DNA of 64,000 bases, taken from assembly GCA_030710605.1 (NCBI GenBank), contig CP092886.1:53725993-53789992 (forward strand), in the 5' to 3' direction. Every line of letters begins with the position of its first letter. The stretch's first letter is position 1. Source of the DNA: Cordylochernes scorpioides. Its lineage: Eukaryota; Arthropoda; Arachnida; Pseudoscorpiones; Chernetidae. Shown piece after piece: positions 32,083 through 43,745 of the stretch. The notes under the pieces are model-generated. The model saw only the letters and a program-made list of their open reading frames with translations, was not told the DNA's origin and did no database searches. The position numbers and the translations under genes were made by a program.

Positions 32083-33735
32083 ACTCTCTCTCTCGGCCGT
32101 GCGGCCACGCGGCGCGCGAGCTCCGCCTTTTCGGCTAGGAAGTTGGCTAACAAGAAATTATCCAACCCCTTTGGGATATTGGCGGAAGGCCTGATGGATG
32201 TGGAGCATGGAGGTGTGGATCCCATCCAGAAAAATGTCATCGTTGCTGAGAAATCAGCGGAATAAATTCCTGGCATGGAAATGTCCAAGTCAGACAAAAA
32301 TGAAATATATGCAAATTCTCCTTCGTCAAAGTCATATGCAAATTCTTGCTCAACAAGCCGTGACTGGGCTGAAACAATTGAATAAGCCTCTGAAAAAGCC
32401 CATAAAATGGAGCGGAAAAAGAGAAAGCTTTCGTTCTCTACAGAACAGGCACGTAGACCGCAGCCTGGTACATCTCGCCACACCACCCAGGACAGGGTAG
32501 CCAGGCCACCTCAGCCACCGAGGAAGTACGCTGTGACGCAGCTGAAAAACAACAAACAGCAGCAGGCTCTGAGCAAGTCCAGGTCAGCTGCAACCACCTT
32601 TGACCAGTGCTGCTTTGTGGAGTGGCGCTCTGATTTATATCCAGTGGACTACTTCAAGGCCTTGGAGGAAAAGCTAGGAAAATCCTCGGTGTTCCAAATA
32701 ATGAAGATGTCGGGCTGGCCAGCGTCAATCTGGCTGAACGCCTGGTTGAGGAGGGTCTCACCATTGAGACCACCCTCCTGAAGGCATTTCCTTATAAGAA
32801 ACGGGCGGAGAAGATAACAATTGGCAATCTCCCAATTGCTATCAGGGACGAGAACGTCGTCGCGGCACTGCGGACCTACTGCAGGGTGGTTTCCCTGAAC
32901 CATGAGGTCGTGACCAGCGGCGGATACACCTGGACTACCGGCAGCAGGGAAGCCTTTGTCCTTCTAAATGAAGGCCTAAAACTCCACCAGCTCCCTGCTA
33001 AGCTGGTGATTGTCTCCAAAGGAGAGTCGACTCCCGCCTACATCACCTACTGCATTGAGTGCAGCAAATGCCACCGAAGGGGCGATCCTCTTGCCCCTTG
33101 AAACGCCATGTAAGTCGTGCACCTCATCTTCATGACACACGGAGGGGACCAGTGCCTCCATCCCCCCAGCCCACGACCTCCACAAATTCCGCAGCGAGGG
33201 GTTCTGACACCATCCAGAAGACCCCCTTGGTACTTTCCAGCCCTGCCGCTGCGAACTGTTCCGTTCCTCCCCAGATGACTCCATCCGCTGAGCCTTCTGT
33301 ACCGGTGCCGCCTCTGCCAGCGCCTTCCTCGACCGCTGCTGTACCAACAGAGGTATCTTCCAAAGAAACACATTTAAAGAATGCGATAACCATCCAATCC
33401 ATAACACCAAAGCTCCAAGAGAAACAGCTTCTACAGGTAAAGGAGCTGTTCGAGAGCTTGAATGCCAACACCATCCTAGAACTTCTTTATGAAGGCTTTT
33501 ATAGGAGGGAGATAGAAGAAGCTGTTGTCTTCCCTTCCAACAGGGAGGACATCCTCGAGTATCTCTCGCCCGAGCAGAGCTCCGCTCTGAGGGAATTCCT
33601 TGACAAGACAATCGCCCATGTCGGGACAAGGACTCCGACCTAGGCAAGATGCTGTCCGACTTCAGGGCAGAATGTGACATTGAACGAGACGACACCCAGT
33701 GGGATTCGTCTGATACAGATAATGTGCGATTATTT
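32083..33735 (+). pseudogene. LINE ORF1/gag-like protein, frameshifted
   Basis: Reads in shifting plus frames: SARKLANKKLSNPFGILAEG with later in-frame stops, then MERKKRKLSFSTEQ, TTFDQCCFVEWRSDLYPVDY, and after a shift near 32697 LAERLVEEGLTIETTLL, PYKKRAEKITIGNLP and YITYCIECSKCHRRG. The cysteines resemble a retroelement zinc knuckle whose His is lost at a second frameshift near 33090. A Pro/Ser-rich tail and a helical block TPKLQEKQLLQVKELFESL follow, ending in an acidic DIERDDTQWDSSDTDN. This fits ORF1 (RNA-binding) of a jockey/R1-group element. No ORF2 follows; instead AATAAA lies about 60 bases downstream. Confidence 0.6.
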
Positions 33736-33796
33736 TGTTTTTATACATATTTTCCCCCCATATAATTAACCCTATATAGTTTTATATGTACATTGT

Positions 33797-33802
33797 AATA
33801 AA
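33797..33802 (+). terminator. polyadenylation signal after ORF1-like pseudogene
   Basis: AATAAA within TTGTAATAAAGTATG, followed by a T/C-rich stretch. Suggests that the ORF1-like unit is a retroposed transcript or the true element end. Confidence 0.45.
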
Positions 33803-33919
33803 GTATGTTTCAATCTCAATCTCTTTTTCTCTCTAAAACTAGAAATAATTTGTATATACATTTTGAAATTATGTAATAAAATAGTTTAAACAATTATACA
33901 CGCAAATATCCACATAATA

Positions 33920-35049
33920 CACTGGTGTCCAAAAAATAAGAAACTTAACCAATATTGAAATTTCTCAAAATCTAATTTATTATCAAATATAAAATTTAGT
34001 ATATAAACTATGGAGAATTTGACTAGCTATATGAAAATAAAAAAAATATTTGAAATTATGAAATATGCAAATTATTACCAACATACCCAAAGCTAAGGTT
34101 CCAGATCTTAAAGAAATAAGATATCAATAGAGAGTATGATCACCTCTAACAGCTATCAAGGTCTCACAGCGAGCCCCCATGCTGTTTACCAGGCTTTGGA
34201 GGAGGTTCAGGGGTAGTAAACCCCACTCCTCCAATAGAACAGTTCTTAGCTCAACGAGGGTTCTGGGAGAGGGGTGACGAGCTCCAATACGCCTCCCTAG
34301 AGCATCCAACACATGCTCTATTGGATTCAGGTCCGGAGATCTGGCTGGCCAATCCATCCTTCGAATATTCTCACTCTGGAGATATTCATTGACTAACCTA
34401 GCCCTATGCGGACGAGCATTATCGTCCATAAAAATTAAATTGTGACCAATTTGATCTCTATAAGGTCTTAGATAGGGCTCAAGGATCTCGTCCCTGTACC
34501 TTTGGGCAGTTAAAGTGCCCCCAGAAAAAATGTGGAGGGGTGTGCGTCTGCTAGAACTGATGCCAGCCCAGACTAGGAGACTGCCCCCTCTAAAACTGTC
34601 TATTTCCCTGATGTTACTGGGATGATAGCGGTTTTTTTTCTTTTGATGGTTCCTGTCTCAATGAACTGTTTCCATATTTTGCTGACCACAGATTTATTCA
34701 CATTTAGCCATTTTGCTACTTCAACTTGTGATTGCCCTGCCTCCATTCTTCCAACAGCTCTCCATTTTAAATCATCTGCTAAAATTTTTCGTAAACTCAT
34801 AATTAACTGAGGATTAAATAAAATTATAATTCGACAATTCTTAGATGGGGTAAACGACACGCCAAATAGCCCACTTATAAAGACAAGCAAAAATTTGCAT
34901 ATTTTCAATTTTACCGAATCGAATGGTTGCTATAAATAAATTCTACGACTTAAAATACCTAATTAAATTACTTTTTAGCTTTTAGCGTTGTATATTTTAA
35001 AAAACATATTATTTAAAAACAAAAGTTTCTTATTTTTTGGACACCAGTG
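33920..35049 (-). mobile_element. Tc1-like element, internally deleted
   Basis: Perfect inverted ends CACTGGTGTCCAAAAAATAA, then GAAACTT, flanked by TA. 1130 bp, shorter than a full Tc1 because of a central deletion in the transposase. Confidence 0.9.
34124..34800 (-). pseudogene. Tc1 transposase lacking first catalytic Asp
   Basis: N-terminal helix-turn-helix (MSLRKILADDLKWRAVGRME, SQVEVAKWLNVNKSVVSKIW) is followed, after a deletion at about 34612, by GGSLLVWAGISSSRRTPLHI, the FMDDNARPHRA block (second Asp) and WPARSPDLNPIEHVLD (the catalytic Glu). The second helix-turn-helix and the segment with the first Asp are missing. Beyond the junction the frame is otherwise open to the stop at 34124, so this looks like a deletion derivative that may still be mobilised in trans through its intact ends. 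Confidence 0.85.
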
Positions 35050-35164
35050 TATATAGCGTGTTGTTCGTGCTGTTTCGTAATAAATAAAAAAAGTAAAAGA
35101 AGGTGTCCAGAAAAAAGTTTCTATGAGGTCTAAACGAATCTCTTTCCTAATTGCATCGTTTCTT

Positions 35165-35420
35165 GTGCTAGAAGTTTTGGTGCCTATTTTGAGGATAATT
35201 TTCGATATCCAAGATCGTTAATAGGGTTATGGACACTTTCTTTAGACAGGGAAAGTTTTCCATTATTTGATAAGTCGTAATTGTCCGGTTATTCTTTATC
35301 AATTCCTCCGTTAGAGCCAAATGTTGGTACTTGATTACAGAGGTTGGTCTACTTGGCCTTTCTTTATTACTAATGTCAAAATCACACCAGTCTCGAGAGA
35401 GAAGCGCTGAATCCACCTTG
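35165..35420 (-). pseudogene. mariner N-terminal fragment
   Basis: Minus strand WCDFDISNKERPSRPTSV and LTEELIKNNRTITTYQI resemble the GDFDISDKERPGRP region of mariner transposases. No catalytic part, no ends seen. Confidence 0.45.
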
Positions 35421-36202
35421 GTATTATGCTTCTATATATGGTTTCGTTTCCATACCCAGACTTTAGCTCCGAGTAAATTTTATTAACCTTTTAAATAGCT
35501 TTCAACGTTTTTAATAACTCTGAGCCAGAGGAAAATCTCGCGTTTCTCAATCATCTTTTGGTTCTTATTGTCTAAGGTATATGGTAATTTCCGGGTTGTC
35601 GGTTATAGCCAGCAATAAGTTAATATTTTAAAAATCAACACGAGATATTTTGAGGCGTTTATTTTTTTATTTTTAATTTTCTAAAGCGTGATGATAAAGA
35701 ACAAAAATATAAAAAATACGCACAAAAAAAGTTTTTCATATTATTAATTTTTGGCCAAATTGTTTACATGCTTCAAGTTGTTTAGGCTTAAAGGTATTGC
35801 TACAAAGAGATAATTTTACGCTGTTCCGTCCATCTGTTCTTTGTGTGTGCAAGTATGAATATATGGAAATCATATTTACTATATTTTAAAATATAGAAAA
35901 CATTGACGTTTATTAAAACAACAGTTTAGGCTCAATATATGCTTTCTCAATAAAGGTTTTGTTTAAACCTTTAAAAAAAATTAATATCAATTTTACATTC
36001 CATTCTATGAAATACTGGAGAATCTAGAGAGAGAGCCTTATAAATAAGCAACTAAGTATCTCAACAGAAAGGAAAGCAGTTTAAGCTGCAAGCCAAATAT
36101 ATCTCGCTGCTCTGTCATAACATCTGGCTCGAGGGACAAAAACTCCCAAGTTGGCGAACGTGCGGCCCTGGTGGCGACACTAGGCGGCGCTCAGTCACGA
36201 CG
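35421..36202. other. upstream region of cyclin D
   Basis: AT-rich until about 36090, then G/C-rich for the last 100 bases before the cyclin ATG, as expected for a 5' UTR. The cyclin frame stays open upstream for at least 30 codons but has no other ATG. No TATA box that I would defend. Confidence 0.4.
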
Positions 36203-36394
36203 ATGGAGCTGTACTGTAACGAAGGCGGCGGCATCAGGTCGTACGTCGACATGCACCTGCTGGCCGACGACCGCGTCATCCACATGCTGGTGCGCGATGA
36301 GAAAACCTTCGCCGTCTCGCTCAACTACTTCGGCAGCGTGCAGACCGAGATCACCCCGGCCATGCGCAAGACGGTCGCCCAGTGGCTTATGGAG
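36203..36394 (+). CDS. CycD: cyclin D, coding exon 1
   Basis: First 64 residues of a D-type cyclin, which activates CDK4/6 to phosphorylate Rb in G1. MELYCNEGG contains LxCxE (LYCNE, residues 3-7), the Rb-docking motif at the N-terminus of D cyclins, which supports this start. Then come HLLADDRVIHMLVRDEK, YFGSVQTEITPAMRK and TVAQWLME, the beginning of the cyclin box with its hydrophobic-patch helix. The exon ends at a phase-0 donor GAG/GTAAGT (36394/36395). Codons are G/C-rich, unlike the surrounding repeats. The sequence joins exactly to VCEEERC in exon 2. Confidence 0.93.
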
Positions 36395-37221
36395 GTAAGT
36401 TGGCTGTCAACTTTAGCTCTACGCTGGAAAAAAATATATATAAGAGGTGATTGACCAATACTTTAACGTATTTAAATAGATTAGTAAATGATAGGGTTGT
36501 TTGAGACTTTGTTGGATTATAAGTTTGTCTCTCTCACACAATCTATTCTCCCCCCAATTCACATTATATATTCAGTTCAGAGTCTAATGGGTGTATTGAT
36601 TTGGATTTTAATTATCTAGGCTGAATATTGCATGGAAAATATGATAAAATTCATTTCAGATCTTCGCTAAGTGATCAATTAAACAGACCGGACTGAATCT
36701 GTTTGCAAGAGTTGGAAGTTTCTAAGAAGTTCGAGGATGATAAATCTTAGTCGATATCAACACACCACCCCTTCCTTCCAGGCCCATCTCTACCAAACTC
36801 TGGCCATAGCAACAACTCGGCTGTTTCTCAGAAGAGTCTCCTTATCAGCGCCTGGCCGGCCGGCAACTTCCCACGAGAATGTTTACCCCGGCGGTGGTGG
36901 AGTAATTAGATGGTGTCGCCACACCCTCCGCCCGCCCTCCCTCCGCTGCTATTTATAGGGGATCGTTGACGCCAACATTTTTCAAACAATGCAAAGAAAG
37001 AAACACGTTTTATTACAATGTATCTATTATTGTTTGTTTCTTTTCATTAAAAGATACATGAATGACGTGGGAGAAAAAAGGAATAGTGAAGAAAGAAGAT
37101 CAGGGATTAATGACATGGCATCTTCAGATCATGTAACTGACATTGAAAGCAATTTCGGTAGGTGTCGGTCCAAATATCGATTCTGTTGAATTCCAAATAT
37201 TGACTGAAATATGATAACAAA

Positions 37222-37555
37222 ATCCAATCGCATATACATTTAGAACTAACTCTTGGCCCTCGTCAGCGTGGTGTTGGCTGTACCTCAACCCCTTATCGAG
37301 TTATAATAGAGGTTTTCGATATGTTAGTCAAATGCGTTTTGGGCCAATGTGCATAAATACACTTGAAAGGTTGAAATAAAAAAGATAAAAGTAAGGACAG
37401 CTAAAATGGTAAAATGCTGAGAAGGTATTATTGAATGTTGCAAGATGACCCCCCTTATCTTCCTTTGCTTTTCTCCCATACAGATTTAAGCTCACACATG
37501 GGCTCATAACATCTTCAATTGAGGTACAGCCTGCTTCACGCTGGCAAGGACTAAA
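37222..37555. repeat. inverted repeat with hammerhead-like box
   Basis: GTCAGCGTGGTGTTGGCTGTACC, shorter matches extending to TCAA, at about 37262-37286 recurs inverted near 37522-37550. The minus strand of the left arm has CTGACGA (37260-37266) but no GAAA partner at the right distance. Weak relative of the other mini-elements. Confidence 0.35.
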
Positions 37556-38673
37556 AGCCGGAGAAAAGCACGTGGTTTATTTTATTTTATTTATCAAGAC
37601 AATGTTTTTTCCAATTTTGTATTCAGAAAAAAAATGAACACTTAGGGAATCATCTGAACATGTCTTTATCATCCTACAACATAAATTCATAATTTTTTCA
37701 GTGGAAAAAAACAACGGGAATATTAAAATAGGAGCGAGCGAAAGCATCTTTCGCGTGTATTTTTGTATTTTTATTTTATATTTGCACACACACTTAGATG
37801 AAAGAAAAACATTTCTTTTTTTTTATTGTAAATTCCTCTCTCATATAGAATTAATGAAAAGCGCTTAATAAAATAATTATGTTAAAGTTTGAAATGTTTC
37901 CGTTGGATTCAAGTTTAGAAGGAATCGCAAAGCCAAGTTATATTTGGTGTTGGGGGTTTGATTCCTTTTGGATTTTCTAGGACATGATTTGTCCCCTTTT
38001 ATTCCTCCTGTTTCCCCACTCACCAATAATTCCTAATCTTAAGGTAATTTTAAAAATTCAAAACTTTTGCTCTTGCTCTAAAACAATATCCATTTGACAT
38101 CTCTTTCCCTTTAAATGAACCTATTTTTTTCAATCTTTTATTTAAACTTATTAAATTTATGGACGTTTTATTCATCTGAAACCAAGCCATTTGTGTCTGT
38201 CTTTCATTTGAAGCGATGTCACTCTTTGTCCCTAAAATAATGAAAATTATATATAAAATTTTTCTGCTGTTCATATATTTTTAAATAATTCAGCTCGATA
38301 ACTTTATCATGAATATCGTAGCAGCATATTTTTATTTTGCCAACATATTATAGTTTTAAGTATTTGCCTTTCTGTTCTTTCATGTGCATAAAGTTGATAA
38401 TTGTTTTGTTCAAAACAAATTGCCTTGTATAATCCTCATTCATATTTGTCCTACCTCATTATTCTCTCTCTCTCTACGTGGCAATAAAATTTTGATTCTA
38501 AAACAACCGAATTTCAATTTGAAAATAAAATTTTCGGCAAAAAAATTTATTTGCCTTTTAAAATGGAACTTGTCAAATAGTATCATTTTAAAAATTAGCG
38601 CCCAAAAATTGAAAACAAAATGGTCAAACTGAATATAGTAAAAGCCTTCTTTAGTGTGCCCTGTATGTAAATC

Positions 38674-39293
38674 CTGTGTTATGCGGCACGTGGTCCCGGG
38701 GTTACCTAGTACGTGTACATAAACCAGGGTGTAAGTGAAAACCTATGGTATGCGGCACGTGGTCCCGCGGTTACCTAGTACGTGTACATAAACCTGGGTG
38801 TAAGTGAAAACCTATGGTATGCGGCACGTGGTCCCGGGGTTACCTAGTACGTGTACATAAACCTGGGTGTAAGTGAAAACCTATGGTATGCGGCACGTGG
38901 TCCCGCGGTTACCTAGTACGTGTACATAAACCTGGGTGTAAGTGAAAACCTATGGTATGCGGCACGTGGTCCCGGGGTTACCTAGTACGTGTACATAAAC
39001 CTGGGTGTAAGTGAAAACCTATGGTATGCGGCACGTGGTCCCGGGGTTACCTAGTACGTGTACATAAACCTGGGTGTAAGCGAAAACCTATGGTATGCGG
39101 CACGTGGTCCCGGGGTTACTTAGTACGTCTACATAAACATGGATGTAAGTGAAAACCTATGGTATGCGGCACGTGGTCCCGGGGTTACTTAGTACGTCTA
39201 CATAAACATGGGTGTAAGTGAAAACTTATGGTATGCGGCACGTGGTCCCGGGGTTACCTAGTACGGGTTCTTATACCTGTGTTAAGTGGTAGC
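38674..39293. repeat. 69-bp minisatellite, nine units
   Basis: GTTAC within each unit falls at 38701, 38770, 38839, 38908, 38977, 39046, 39115, 39184 and 39253: an exact 69-base period. Each unit has GCGGCACGTGGTCCCGGGG (or CGCGG) and most have TAGTACGTGTACATAAAC. The palindromic CACGTG is kept in all nine. Edge units differ most. It lies inside cyclin D intron 1. Confidence 0.95.
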
Positions 39294-40613
39294 CTATGCT
39301 AGCCAGATGTTTACTTCTGTCCATTGAATGTCTGCTTAAGACAAGGAATACTGTGGTTGTGCTGTGTTTACTTTCAAAATATAAAAAAATTATTAATATT
39401 GAGGGATTAAAATATACTGTGTAACGAATATCAAATGTTCTCAAATTCTTATCATTTTCGACTTAAAAAGTTAACTATTGTATATAAAATATGTTGAAAT
39501 AATTCACAGCTTATCTCTGCCAAAAAATTTACAGAACTAAATATTGAAGGTTCGGCAGTAAAAATAAATTAGAGAGCGCAAGAAGACGCTACGTGGCTGT
39601 TTCCAGTTCTACAAGTGAGGCTCAACGACCTTGATTCGGCGATCAGAAATGCCAAGCGCGTGACGCTATAACGTGATTCCAAGATCGCCCAGCCCAGGGC
39701 TTTCCCAACATTTACACAAGTATCGGATTCTTCCATGAAGTACAATAACGCTCAATATTAAGTTAAAATTGAAGCTAGTACAATATTTTTTCTGGCGTTC
39801 TAACAAAGTGACAACTGGAGTCATATTCAGAGCATCAAAACTGAACAATTCACCAAATCCTAAAAGAGAATGTAAGGTGGAACCTCGGGTGAGTTCATTC
39901 CAAATTGAATGAAAATATAAACGAACGGCGACCCACGTGTCTTTCGATTGAAAACAACTTTTAAAAATTGGCAGATGTATTAAATCTCCCGTTAGTTGTG
40001 GAATTCATTGAAGTAAATAGTAAAGCTTAAATGTTGATTTAAAATGGCGTCATTTTTTTACGTAATTTATGGCAATGTAATACGATATTATTTATTTGTC
40101 ATCACATTTTGTTGGATAATAAATGAGTGAAATTAAATAAAAATTATAACTAATTATATTTCAAAACCAATATAATAATAAAATTATATACACATATATA
40201 GGATTTTAATGCCAGGCATTTTTTTGTAGTTGCTAGTTGCTATACTAGCACACACACACACTAGGAGCATGATCCGGCTTCGCCCGGGATCTTTCCAAGT
40301 GAATGCTTGCCCATGTACAATATTGTATTTTAAACAATATACACCCTCATTGACAAAACTTAAAGAATTTGTACCTTGTAGCATGTATATCGGGATTAAG
40401 ACAATAACTCTAAAGATAGTTGATACACAGTAACCTTTATTGAAGTTACACGAAAAGTGTAGACAATTTTACCTCTGTCTCGTTAAAAGCAAATAAATAA
40501 TAGATGACCGGCAACATCAAAAACTTTCCACTTCCTTACGTTTTCTCCATGAGTGTATTATATGTAATTATTTATCAGTTTTAATGATAGTACTGAGAGG
40601 GAGAGACAAAATA

Positions 40614-42033
40614 CACTGCGTGACATTGAAAATGGAACACCAAGAAATAGTGGCCAGAAAGTGATGAAACTCGGCAGACAGAGAGAGACAGGGACGAACA
40701 ATATGTGATCTTTATTTCAAAATGATAGTCATAATACAGAGCGAGAACGGCGTCGGCTTAGTAGCAAGTAGGACCACCGCGGACGGCGATGCACGCAGCA
40801 ACACGTCTAGGTAGAGAGTCAATCAGAGTACGGATGGCGTCCTGAGGGATGGCTCTCCATTCCCTCTCAACCATTTGCCACAGTTCGTCTTCTGAACGCG
40901 GCTGTGGCAAGGCATGCAAACGGCGTCCAATGATGTCCCAGACGTGCTCGATTGGTGAGAGATCAGGAGAGTACGGTGGCCAGGGAAGCATCTGCACATC
41001 TTGCAGAGCTTGTTGGCTAATGCGAGCAGTGTGCGGTCGGGCGTTATCCTGCTGATAAAGGGCATTGGGTACCCCCTGAAGGTAGGGGAGTGTCACCGGT
41101 CGCAGCACATCATCAACGTATCGTTGGGCCGTCATAGGGCCCTGAATACGAAATAAAGGTGACCTGGAATCATACGCGATTGCGCCCCAAACCATGATTC
41201 CACGTTGTCGCACGGTGGGGCGTTCCACAATTGCTGCTGGATTGGACCTTTCTCCACGTCGACGCCACACGCGTACACGGCGACTATCACTGGACAAGCA
41301 GAAACGCGACTCATCTGAGAACACGACCCTGTGCCATTCCGTCATCCACGTCGATCTAGCCCGGCACCATTCCAAACGTTGGCGCCTATTCGGTGGGGTC
41401 AATGGCAGTCTTCTTAGCGGACGGCATGAGTGCAAGCCATTAGCAACCAATCGACGGGAAATGGTTCTGGTCGAGATGGAATGATCTAGGGTGTCTTGCA
41501 CATGTTGCAGGATGGCGGTACAAGTGGCTTGTGGGGGCCGCCACTGCTTGTCGAAGGATACGCCGATCCACACGTGCTGACGTCACTCTGGTTGCACCGA
41601 CATTCCTATAAATTGCCACATTTCCTTGTTCCAACCATCTTCTCCACAGTCGGTGCACCGTGGACGCACCAAGGTGTGTATCAGCTGCGATTTGACGTAT
41701 GGACCAACCTGCCCCTTTCAGTCCGATCACCATGCCCCTCGTAAAAGCGTCTGTCTGCTTGAACTGCCTCCGTTTACGATGACCTGGCATTCTCTGTTAT
41801 TACACGTGTCTTTTGACACAAGAACAAAATTTCTACAATGATTTTCCTTGAAGAAATAACGACACGAATACTGTCCTTTCTTCAAGTTCCTTCCCTTATA
41901 TCTTACTCCATGTGCGCACGAGAGCTGCGCATTTTACATCATTTGCATAACTCGGTTAGGCGCGTCTACCCTGAAATTTGCATAATTTTCTGGCCACTAT
42001 TTCTTGGTGTTCCATTTTCAATGTCACGCAGTG
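40614..42033 (-). mobile_element. near-intact Tc1-like element
   Basis: Inverted ends of 47 bases with no mismatch (CACTGCGTGACATTGAAAAT, then GGAACACCAAG...), flanked by TA, 1420 bp. The perfect ends and a single coding lesion mark a recent arrival in this intron. Confidence 0.94.
40758..41790 (-). pseudogene. Tc1-like DD34E transposase, one frameshift
   Basis: Starts MPGHRKRRQFKQTDAFTR with paired helix-turn-helix domains (GWSIRQIAADTHLGASTVHR; DHSISTRTISRRL). The catalytic core is complete: VVFSDESRF (first Asp), YQQDNARPHTA (second Asp) and PPYSPDLSPIEHVWD (Glu). It ends at TACCY-type VRGGPTCY and stop at 40758. The only lesion I see is a one-base shift in a run of five G (41533-41537 on the plus strand) between the two DNA-binding domains. 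That is equally compatible with a real mutation or a homopolymer assembly error. About 340 residues, the normal Tc1 length. Confidence 0.9.
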
Positions 42034-42275
42034 TACAAACCACTACTATAAACAGTATTTAAGATGATAAAGCTATTATTTAAATATTTGGTTATAAATC
42101 GTAATATTGATACACACTAAAACTTCTTGATTATAATGAGTTAATCGTATTTACCTAAAATTACCAAACCTAATTACCTAAAATGACATTAAGGTTAATA
42201 TTTTTATCATTTTCTTAGTATTGAATTTTAACTGATCAATATAATATTAACTTAAATTTATAATTAAGGGAAAGG

Positions 42276-42455
42276 GGGGCATCTCCTGATCGTGCAATTA
42301 AAGGTTGCTGATGGCTTGCGCCATCTGTCGGAATAAATATCAACTAATCGTAGATTTTTAATTATTTATAAAAAATTTCAGCAATTAGATGATATTTATT
42401 CCGACAGATGGCGCAAGCCATCATAAACTTTTAGTTGCACGATCAGGAGATGCTT
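42276..42455. mobile_element. foldback MITE, copy 2
   Basis: Arms GGGGCATCTCCTGATCGTGC and complement, with GATGGCTTGCGCCATCTGTC and GACAGATGGCGCAAGCC. Same family as 16682-16868. Confidence 0.8.
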
Positions 42456-42779
42456 TTCTTTTTTTTAATTTATCACACAACCTTTTCTAAGTACAATTTG
42501 ACTTTAATAACGCCGGGTTTAATAGCTAATCGTATTTAAGACCTAGATTTTATTGTTACCTGATGTAGTCTTAAATCGAAAATAGAATGTACTTAGTTTA
42601 GGATTTTTCTCACTCTATATGTGTACTCTATTTACATACTTTATGAATATTTCGACTGTACATCCACTTTGTGTTTGTGTATAGGTATTTTGTGCTTACA
42701 GTTTATGCACTTTATAAGGAATGAAACTATTTATATAGTACTGTTTTTATTCAAATAATACAACTTGCTAATACCCTTT

Positions 42780-43062
42780 CTTGTGTGCGATGATAAATAT
42801 AAACATTTTTCTTGGTTTTTCAAGAAGCCTCTGGGACCAAAAATATTTTTGGTCGCAGTGTAACACCCTGCTCCACACTGACGAGCGCCAACAGCGCGAA
42901 ACGCATTCGTGGATGACTTTTCTTGATTTATCAAGAAATTGGGTTGGTCAAATATCAGGGAACAGGTTGAATCAATGTTTAGTTGATTTCTGTTCCACCA
43001 GATGGCGTTCTTCCATCTAAAAAGCACTTGTGCTCCTGGTCAGGATATGCCTTATTAATTAT
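42780..43062 (+). mobile_element. short hammerhead-bearing element
   Basis: Contains a complete hammerhead core (42872-42913), inverted TTCTTGATTTATCAAGAA nearby, a hairpin around GATGGCG, and the terminal GTCAGGATATGCC shared with 14600 and 4870. No protein coding. Relative at 52790-52900. Confidence 0.5.
42872..42913 (+). ncRNA. hammerhead ribozyme, complete core
   Basis: In order: TCCAC (stem I strand), A, CTGACGA (42878-42884, matches CUGANGA), GCGC-CAACA-GCGC (perfect 4-bp stem II), GAAA (42898-42901), CGCATTC (minimal stem III and cleavage site), GTGGA (pairs with TCCAC, 5 bp). Every conserved position of the type I hammerhead that I can check is present. This is the best candidate for an active ribozyme in the window. 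Activity not tested. Confidence 0.78.
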
Positions 43063-43424
43063 ATATATATATCAATATAATTATAAATATAATTCAAAAT
43101 TTTGATATAGTTTACCTAGATAGGATTTTGAAATTCTTTAAAACTTATATTTTCTCTCAACAGCTTTTTATGCATTCGGGAATTTCTGCCACGCCATAGA
43201 AACGGCACAACCTTTAATTGCGTTTTAAATGAAATATACATATTCGTCTTGTTTCGGACTAATGAACATATTTAAGGTTTAAACTATGACAGTGACTCCT
43301 TTCAGACCTTTCTCCATATCGTGTCAACATTTCATCTGTATAGGGTAAATATTATGGAAACATATACGGAATAAACAATCAATCAAACCCTCAAACTTTT
43401 CATCTTTATTTATATAGTTTATTG

Positions 43425-43745
43425 AAAAAAACTTTTACAACTATCATGAGATTTATTTATTTATTTCAACACACAAAACTCTATATCCTGGCTAGGGATA
43501 ATTGTGTCGATTTACATTTTTTTTAAAACAGAAACAGTTATAAACATATTATACAATAAAAGTAATTAAAATAAAAAACAGAAACAATAATATATATTAA
43601 GAACCTGAACCTTTCAGGTTTGAAAGATAATCATAAATATATTTACAAAAATAGTTAAACCTACGATAATTATCTCTGCTATTTACAAGTTGATATATAG
43701 ATCTACAACATTATAATAGATCTACAACATTATCATGAGATTGTG
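43425..43745 (-). pseudogene. LINE 3' end fragment
   Basis: Minus strand ends LVNSRDNYRRFNYFCKYIYD, similar to the end of the LINE at 30354 (VSGKEYRKFNKFCRLYLNYR), followed by an AT-rich tail with TTATTTATTTATTTC on the plus strand. Sequence near 62360-62410 (ACACACGCTATATCC) resembles its tail. Confidence 0.5.

Noticed and set aside
32976-33695. 239-codon open frame on the minus strand
   Set aside because: Antisense shadow of the ORF1-like pseudogene; Trp/Arg/Gly-rich composition and no domain.
37200-37560. Hammerhead in the inverted repeat of intron 1
   Set aside because: CTGACGA is present in one arm, but the GAAA box and stem II are not, so kept only as a weak repeat.
38674-39293. Possible CRISPR array
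   Set aside because: Regular period, but there are no distinct spacers: the whole 69-base unit repeats. The genome is eukaryotic.
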